The notes below the pieces were generated by a model. It made no database searches. It was not told the origin of the DNA and was given only the letters and a program-made list of their open reading frames with translations. 64,000 bases of DNA, taken from NCBI GenBank assembly GCA_900618795.1, contig UYJD01000008.1, forward strand, positions 62,001 to 126,000. The letters run 5' to 3'. The DNA comes from Cyanodermella asteris. Its lineage: Eukaryota; Ascomycota; Lecanoromycetes; Ostropales; Stictidaceae. A program made the translations under genes and the position numbers. Positions 56,356-64,000 of the stretch are shown in pieces; within the stretch, counting starts at the first letter, position 1; each line of letters begins with the position of its first letter.

Positions 56356-58581
56356 ATGAGCGTTCAGCAGCGCAGGGATGAGATTCTTGCGAAGAAGGCC
56401 AAGCTCGCGGAGCTTCGCAAGACCAGGGAGCTGCGCGACAAGGAGAAGGCCCAGCGCGAACTTGGGGCTCCAGGATCTATAGAGGTTGGCTTGACACTGC
56501 TGCTCTGCAAAGGTTCTTTCATTGACAGTCGCTCATAGTCAACAGCCTCTACGACCCCGAATCGAAGCAGCGGCAACCGCAAAGAAATCGATGACCTGAT
56601 CAGCTCGCTCGTCGACCGACCTCATTCAAGCAGAGTCTCTAGAGAAGCATCACCGGCCTCTAAGGGTAGCCGACCGAGCTCCTTCTATGGCTCCGGACAG
56701 GTGCTTAGCGAGCAGTCGACCAGTCCGCCTGGATTGAGGACGCCGAACCGCTTGAGCGTGCAGTACGCGACGGTCTCAACTTCGACTCAGACTCTGCCCG
56801 ATGAAGAATCTCAGGGAACTGAAATCGCGAAGCCAAGGCCGAAGGATATACCGGCGCCCGAGTACATCGCGTACAGTGTCGGTATTCAGACAGAGCCGTG
56901 GTCACCGGGCGGAAAAGGGCAGGAAGACACATTCTCTGACATTGAGGATCCTGGCAGTCCATCAAATTTCAGGACACCGAAGGCAACGAAACGTTTGAGC
57001 AGGAGACAGCAAGATCGTGAAGCAGAGCTAAGGGACAATCTGCGAAAAGAAATTGAGGCAGAGTTGAAATCCATCAAGGACCCAGGTGCAGAGGATCAAG
57101 ATTCGGAGGCTACTAAGCAGAGATTTCCGGCGCGAAACCTCACGGAAGATGAGCTCAAGGCAGTCACGGCGTCGGACGAGTTCCTCGACTTCATGGACCG
57201 ATCCAGCAAGGTCATTGAGCGGGCCCTGGAAGAGGAATACGACGTGCTTGCTGATTACGCCCTGGCTGGAGGCGCGGAAGTCGATGATGAGGATCAAGAC
57301 GCCTATGGTCGGGGACGAGGGAAAGGACGCCGCATCAGGGAAGTTGCAAAGTTCTACGACGAGAAATGGAGCAAGCGGCGAATGATCAGCGACGTGAACT
57401 TCTCGCCAAAGTTTCCGGAGCTCGTACTGGCATCGTACGCACGACCTGGTGGTATATCCCAAGAATACGCAGGAATTGTCCAGGTCTGGAACATGCATAT
57501 GCATTCACGACCCGAGTACGTATTCCACAGCACATCCGACGTTCTCACAGCACGCTTTTCCCCATTTCACCCTTCATATATCCTTGGCGGTACCTACAGC
57601 GGGCAGGTTGTGCTCTGGGATACCCGAGCACGATCTGCTCTGCCTGTCAGCAAGTCTCCCCTTTCTGGAGCCAACGCTGGCGGCCACACACATCCGGTTT
57701 ACAGTGTCGAGATTGTTGGCACACAAAATGCCAACAACATCATCTCATGTTCGACTGACGGTGTTGTCTGCGGCTGGACCGTCGACATGCTTTCACAGCC
57801 ACAGGAATACCTAGAACTGCAGACTCCTCCACCAGGCCGAACAGAAGAAATGGCACCAACTTGCCTCGCTTTTCCACCTGCAGATCCCACATCTTTCTTT
57901 GTTGGTACTGAAGAAGGCAACATGTACAGCTGTCATCGTTACGATCGCGCCGGTGCTAAAGCCGGCGTAGACAACCGCATCCGCTACCGCGGTCATACCG
58001 CCCCCGTCATGGGCCTCGACTTCCATTCCGCACGTGGTCCCGTTGATCTGTCAGACCTTGTTCTCACATCATCTCTCGATTGGTCCGTCAAGCTGTGGAA
58101 AGTCCGCGCAGCCACTGCCGTCGGCGCAATCGCTTCCGGCGCAACATCCAGCTACGCCGGCGGCTCCCTCGGCACAGCGTCCGCTGCAGGCGCGCAAGAA
58201 GTGACTCCAATCATGGACTTTGCTCGTGATGACGTCGTCTACGACGCTGCGTGGAGTCCGCACCGACCGGCAGTATTCTCACTCGTGGACGGCGCCGGAA
58301 ACGTTGAGGTCTGGGACTTGCTCACTGACACCGAGATTCCGGTTGCAAAGGTGAAGCCGAGTGCCGACAAGAGGGTGCAGGCGGTACAGACTCCAGCACC
58401 GGCAAGCTTGAACAAGGTTGCTTGGGATGAGAAGGAGGCGAAGAGGATTGCTGTCGGAGGTAGCAGCGGACTCGTCACGGTATTTGAAGTTGGGAGTGAG
58501 CTGAGTGGTGAGGGGGCGAAGGCGGATGAGTGGGCTGCTCTGAAAAGGTTGATCAACAGGGCCGAAAGAGGCAACCGATAG
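56356..58581 (+). CDS. Cytoplasmic dynein intermediate chain
   Basis: Links the dynein heavy chain to dynactin and to light chains; in hyphae it is needed for nuclear and endosome movement. Exon 1 (56356-56484) and exon 2 (56539-58581) are joined over a 54-nt intron (GTTGGC...CATAG), giving 723 residues. Residues 1-40 form a charged coiled coil (RRDEILAKKAKLAELRKTRE), the dynactin p150 contact in the family. Two LC8-type light-chain motifs follow: STSTQTLP (about residue 126) and SVGIQTEP (about 160). From about residue 240 come WD repeats with typical ends (IVQVWNMH, QVVLWDTR, VVCGWTVD, SVKLWKV, NVEVWDLL), forming one propeller. It resembles yeast Pac11 and Aspergillus NudI. The GTTGGC donor is unusual, but the splice rejoins the frame perfectly. 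Confidence 0.93.
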
Positions 58582-59316
58582 GGTCGGCGACCAAAGTGAT
58601 GCTGCGGCATCGTGAAGAAGGAGAAGAGGGTCGGCCGAGCATTGCGTGTGATTTTACTGCATATGATACCAATAATATTCTACTCTGGATGAAGTAGGAT
58701 TTTGCGAATGAGCACATAACGTCCTGCGCTGTTCTCTCTCGGAATAGACTATGGTTTGCATTATCTGGAGTCTTGCTCTCACTTACCGTGAACTTTGTAG
58801 GCGATTCTTAAACATTGCCCCGGTCTCCGCTACGAAGCTATTGTCTAACCGTTCCCGCGTGTACCGTTGATCGAGTGCGCACACTTTCACGGCGGGCAGA
58901 AAGCTGTCAAGATGCACTACTTGGTACGGGTCTCCTTTAATGATTCGTGGGAAAATTCGGGGAAAATTCGACGACTTGAATTAGTCTCGAAGGAAGCTAT
59001 CGCTCTATCGATACTTTCCGGCGAAGACGAAGTATCATGTAAAGAACAATCAAAAGAAATGGCCCGTTTCTTTGGGGCAACGGGACCTTGGAAGGTCGCA
59101 TAGTCATATCATCCGCCATCGGGTCCTCTCCATCCAGATCGAACCACGGACGCTCGCTCGTCCACCACCACCAAACCACCTCAAATTTCACGCATAACAA
59201 TCCAGTATCGTATCGAAGGTCCCTCGCCTCGGCGGATCAGCCCATGGCACACTCAACATGTCGCGAGTGCTATTCGACTGGTCGGAGGCGACCTCGTCCT
59301 TCGCCTCCACTCGTCC
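58582..59316. other. Convergent intergenic region
   Basis: About 735 bases between two stop codons. A 78-codon frame (58867-59103) has no recognisable features. No gene called. Confidence 0.5.
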
Positions 59317-61695
59317 CTAATACCGCGAGCTGCCCCTGCTGACTGCCCTCCCGTCCGGGCTTCCGATGCTCAAGCTGCTCATCGGACTCAGCGGACCGTC
59401 CGAGAGCGCAAACTGTGCCTGGCCGTCGGCGGGTGGTAATCCAATCTCAGCCCGCTCGTCAATGGTCAGTGACCGACCGACGACCGCCTCCATTCGATCA
59501 CAAACAATCGCGTCCGGGACCCGACAATCGTTCCCATTTCCCGCTGCGCCGGGCCTGTGTTCGGCCGTGTGCGCTATGAATGCGGTCATGCCCTTGAAGA
59601 CCGGCGTCCCCTTTCCTTTAGCACAGCAGAACATGCAGCCGTACTCCGCGTCCGCCGAGCTCCCGCTCTTCATCGCCAAATGGCATTTGAACAGGTAGTC
59701 CCACCGATACGCCAGGCTCGTAGCCTTGTCGATGATGACCTTCCGATCCGGTCCCTTCTTCCCCCGCTCGTTCAGCGCGACTTTCCCTGAGAATTCGCAG
59801 TTTTTGCATTTCATAAAGTCTACCATGCGAGTTGATGCGACGCCGCCAGGCCGTTGTTGTGCTTGGTATGCTTTTTTGAAGTCGCCGATCTGCGCTCGCC
59901 AGGCGCCTTTGCAGAGGCCGCCGAACTTGTTGGCTTCGGTGGGCATATAGAGTTTGGAGTTGGATGCGTCGGTTATTTGCGCGGGGATGACACGGACGGG
60001 AGTTGCGAGGGGTAGGCCTGAATTTGAGGAGGAGCTGGAGCGGTTGGAGAAGGCGGAGGCACGGCGGGTGTCCGAAATTGGTCGAGGTTGCTCTTGGGAG
60101 ATTGGAGGCATGGTTGGAAGGTTCTGAATTGTGGGTGGCGAGGCGGAAAAGTGCATGTGTTCTGGTGCTGCGGATCTCATTGATTCGGCGTGAGTCGATG
60201 ATTCGTAGATTGGCTCGGGAACTCGCGCTACGGACTTGCTCCGGGAAGCAAAGCTCGTCAGTGGCACGTGGGGAACTGGTGGGCTTTCTGAAATCGAGCT
60301 GCTCGAGGTAGCAGTCGTGCTTTGACTTGCCGCAGAACTGGCAGAGCCGGCCGAAGCATGGCTGCTATATGTGGCTGTGCTCAGCGGGGATAGTCGGTTG
60401 GGAGGAATCAGGCCCTGGCGTCGCGGCAATGTGCTGGGAGCAGGGAATAGTGATAAGTTCAATGGCGGCGCCGATCGTGGTGCAGATTCTCTGTATTCAA
60501 GTCTTGGTTCGTCGACCTGAGACGGATCGACCGGGATGCCTGGATGCGGCTCCTGAAACTCCTGCTCGTGCTCTTCTGGGGGTGACCTGGACCTCTTCTC
60601 CCAGGGATCTGACCATGTTTTCTCGGGCTGCTCAAATGTCCTATTCAGAAACGATCGGCCAGGTTCATTCTCGGTTCGGTGAGAAATTGCACGTCGCTCT
60701 GCTTCATTTCTCAAATTTGCCAATTCTTCTCGACGTCTTTGCCTGTGCGAGTCCAGAGGGGCGGGTGGGAGAGGTGCTGTTGGTGGAGGACCAGGCGGCG
60801 CACCGAGAGCTTTCTCAGCGGGTGGTGTGGGAAGCGTTGGGATGGTGTGCTGCCTTTCGTCAAGGGGGAGCATTGCAGGTTTTGGTCTGCGGAAGGGATT
60901 GTGCTGAGACGTCTGAGGAGGCAGGAAGGACGGTGGCTCCTGCGAGGGTGATAGGTCCGGGGTTAGAGGGCCGCTGGCATGCCGTGACAGGTCCTCATAT
61001 TCGTCGGGACTGGCATTATTAAACTCTTGTCGCTGGGGAGGCGGCGGCTGTTCTTCCACTATGACTCGTGGGGGATTCCTCGGTCGTGGTTGTGCCCGTA
61101 CCTTCGTCCCACCATATGGTGTGCCGCTGATGATAGGCTCAGCATCGCCCAACGTTAATACCCTTTGGTGAAGCTGCATCAAGCACATGATCGCGCGGTC
61201 CTGGCTCTCGTCCGATAGATCCTGAAGCATCAAGAAGTCGACATGTTGGTCGTGCTGCGGCAAAGTTAGTCGTGAAACAATTGGCGACGAGATGCAGCTT
61301 GTGGTACCTGGTATGCACTTTTGAGGTTTACGACGACGATTCGCTGCAGCTCAGAGAGTATTGTTTTCAATTGAATCACAGCCTCGTCTGTCCGAACGTC
61401 AGTACCATGATATATCAACACATGGCAGTCACGTACGATCTCCAGTGGCATACGGCTGCCCAAGCCGACGATAGTCACGCTCATAGTGACTGCGCACGAC
61501 ATCCTGGCCTCTTGTGAGGGAGAATTCCAAGTCTTGCATGGACTTGATGTCGATGACAAGGCCGCGAGGAGGTGGTCTTGTCTTTCTGCGCTCTAGAATC
61601 CTCCTGAGATAGCCGGCTCCCTCCTTAAAAGCATGGACGATATCTGCAACGTGCCCAACGACGGCCATGCTGTCGAAATCTTGCTCGGAGGTCAT
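59317..61695 (-). CDS. Large disordered protein with Cys/His-rich C-terminus, function unknown
   Basis: Three exons, 61695-61437, 61387-61308 and 61254-59317, have introns of 49 nt (GTACGT...GGACAG) and 53 nt (GTACCA...CCGCAG) and give 758 residues. The first 150 residues are helical (VVGHVADIVHAFKEGAGYLRRILERR; IQLKTILSELQRIVVVNLKSAYQ; LQDLSDESQDRAIMCLMQLHQRV). The middle 400 are Pro/Ser-rich and disordered. The last 190 are conserved-looking and open with KLYMPTEANKFGGLCKGAWRAQIG. They hold possible zinc ligands: KCKNCEFSG, GCMFCCAKGKG and TAFIAHTAEHR, a treble C-C then H-H pattern. I do not recognise a named family. The layout suggests a fungal adaptor with a zinc-binding tail. Its uniform frame across both splices supports the model. 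Confidence 0.78.
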
Positions 61696-64000
61696 GATGG
61701 TCGGGAAACCTGGGGAAAGGTAGAGCTATTACAAATTAGGTCCCGGAAACCGCTCGTGCGCTCACAGAGCGGAGACCAGTAGGAGCATCAAGTGAGATCA
61801 GCGTGCCGACAGTAGGAAGAACGTGAAGGAAAGTCAAGCAGATAGTAACGATAATAGGAGTACTGTCGGGGATCGGGGGAAATGGAGTTGCGAGAGGACA
61901 GAGCCAGTCAGAGGTCGAAGGAGGACCGAGACAGGAGTCAGCATGCGCGAAGCACCAGAGGTAAGTACAGGGCTTCGGATGGCAGCACAAGATCACGCCT
62001 GAAGCACCGCCAGTGCATGTCAGTGGGAGCCCATTTGAGAGCCCTGTCAATCCGACAATCCTCGAAGGCGGCTCAGCCAGGGACTCGAGGAGCGATTTCG
62101 CCCAGTAGGCTTCCAGTCATTGCGCCGCCCCCGCGACGAGACCACGATAGCAGCGCTGGACTCATGGCGGCTCGAGCAACCCACGATTGGGCCGTCCAAC
62201 CTGTGGCGCTCCTGGTTGGCCTGTTTAAGGGAGGCGGCGTCGCTACTCGCAGAAGTCGATACGAGCGAGTTCGACAAGCAGTCGTTGCCGAAGGGAAAGG
62301 ATATGTGGGGGGAGGAAGCTCTGACATGCTTCTGGCAAAGGTTGGAACGAGTTGATCGCCATGCTGAGCCGTTGTTGCAGCGAGACTGGCGTCCAATCGA
62401 GGCGTGATGCGGCGATAGCCCGATAGCGTTCGCGTTGATCCCTCGAAGCATGAGGAACATAAACAGGCTATAGGCCGGGCTGCGTCGAACGTGCCGGCGC
62501 AGAAGCGCTTATCTCTGCCGCAGGCGATGCTTTGACTGTTTACCTGTCGTGTATGGCTTCATGGCCGCCATGGCTATATTGTGATGACCCGTGACGATGC
62601 AGTCCTACGGTGACGAATAACATCGACTGCAGCTGCTGCAGCACGTCGGCAATGACGAGGCAGGGCCGGCTGTCCTCCCAGACGCCGCAGCTGGGTCTGC
62701 GAGCAGATGGAGCCAGGCTGCATCGATCAGTCGTGGCCAGCTGGTCGGAGAGGTCGGAAGCCTCGAAGCGCACGGATACGTGAACGGATCAAACCCCCCT
62801 GGCAATGACAATCTGAGCTCCGTTACGAGTACTGTCTTCCTTCTTGCGACGAGCAGCCCCGAGAAGACTCTACCTTGACTTCCTGCGCAAGGTCTTGCAT
62901 AGACATTCGATCAGGCTCAGACACCGTTGGTTATAGAGACTCTTTCAGTAGATTTGTTGAGATGTGTATCGCACTTTTCATCGCCGACTTGACACATGCC
63001 ACAACTGGGTCGTACTAACCCCTTACTGCTCGTTGACCGAGCAGATGACACCATTGAACGATCGTGTCCGCCGCGTAGTACAACGGACACCCTGACTCTT
63101 GTCAGTTGTCAGTTGTCACGAAGCACACCACCATGCAGAGTTACACTGCGTCGAGTATGCGGCCCGCACGTGTCGGGCGGAGCTATGAATGCCGATCGGC
63201 TGCTTGAACTATGATCCGTTTGGTCACGCCCTGAACCTCTTCCATACTGTACCAAAAGAAGGCCGCCACGCCAGATCAAAGGCGACATCTAGCTGAGCGA
63301 AAATTGCCTGGTTTTCACTGCTCGCTTTGTAAGTTCAGCGCGCTTCGGCTGCGTAATTTGCGTCGTAACATGCTTCGTAGGTCGATCTCGAGGAGACTGT
63401 GCAGGCCGCGAACGGCAAGATTGATGGCAACGACATTATCAGATCGGGAAATGACCAGGGAGCGTGGAGAACTGGTACGTCGGCTCAATCGCCATTTCTG
63501 TAGCAGAATTAAGCGCAAAAAAGGCGCAATGTCCGTTGACTGGCGCCTCTGATAAGCTCGACCAGAGTATCAGGGTCACGCAAGACCTTTTAGCCGGTGA
63601 ACGAGGAGATCAAGAACAAAACTTCCGTGCATGCTCATCCCTTCTTGACGGACACACACGGTCACCTACCTACCTGAGTAGGTTCGGCAACACGTTGGCA
63701 AATAACATTGACCCGAGCAACGTGTTCAAGGGCTATTTGGCAGCGACGCATTCGCAAAACTAAAGTTAATGCTCTGTGCAGGACAATATCCGTGATACCC
63801 GTCTGAGGTCGTGTCGCATGAACGTGGTGCAGTGCTTTTCAAATTAGTGCTTGTTGGCTTGTGGCGCGATAAGCAAAGCGCTGTCACTGGTTGTTCAGGA
63901 CTCGGACTGAGACGGTGATACAGATGTGCTAATCAACTTAACTCACTGGACGGGATTGCGATTACTGAACGTTTTATATAAGCTGGTATGCTCAGAGTCG
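61696..64000. other. Right-hand end with no gene recognised
   Basis: About 2.3 kb. The left part is presumably the promoter of the large disordered protein. Frames such as 61882-62355 (+) and 62047-62460 (-) overlap each other, lack domains and look like chance frames. A gene could start near the window edge, but I see nothing to support one. Confidence 0.5.

Overview
This window is ordinary nuclear DNA of a filamentous ascomycete (Pezizomycotina; a dothideomycete is plausible but unproven). The genes are densely packed on both strands and carry short GT-AG introns, most of them 46-128 nt, with CTAAC/CTGAC-like branch sites. Coding regions are rich in G/C at third positions. Gene content points the same way: a NoxR-type NADPH oxidase regulator, PMT4, an Urb2-type ribosome factor, Rex3 and fungal-type Mic10. 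I reconstructed 27 protein-coding genes, 19 of them spliced, by joining frames at canonical splice sites. I saw no transposon, viral fossil, tRNA, rRNA or CRISPR array.

Layout. 0-10 kb: an acidic protein of unknown function, a SAM-dependent methyltransferase, an Hcs1/IGHMBP2-type helicase with an apparent frameshift, a possible 49-residue Cys-rich protein, and a Yox1-like homeodomain factor. 10-21 kb: a Pho89-type phosphate symporter with a palindromic PHO box upstream, a classical SDR, and the MIC10/URB2 divergent pair. 22-33 kb: noxR, an Lpl1-like lipase, REX3, cytochrome c heme lyase and an unknown two-helix membrane protein. 34-43 kb: DBP2, a SnoaL-like protein with a probable frameshift, an NmrA-like reductase, eIF3c and Vps22. 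43-52 kb: RPL7, TRM5, a PX-domain protein and Mpo1. 52-62 kb: PMT4, ATP synthase subunit e, dynein intermediate chain and a large disordered protein. 62-64 kb: no gene seen.

The genes do not form one pathway. Themes recur: ribosome and translation (URB2, DBP2, RPL7, eIF3c, TRM5, REX3); the mitochondrial inner membrane (MIC10, heme lyase, ATP synthase e); lipid and membrane traffic (Lpl1-like, Mpo1, PX protein, Vps22); and solitary small-molecule enzymes (methyltransferase, SDR, NmrA-like, SnoaL-like) with no backbone synthase beside them.

The most rewarding signals are inside introns. The second RPL7 intron holds a C/D-box snoRNA with a closing stem and a 14-nt antisense match to a conserved large-subunit rRNA segment. 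DBP2 has a 555-nt intron at the position where yeast DBP2 carries its long autoregulatory intron, and it contains decoy splice sites and a possible poison exon. I did not find a wholly new multi-gene system.
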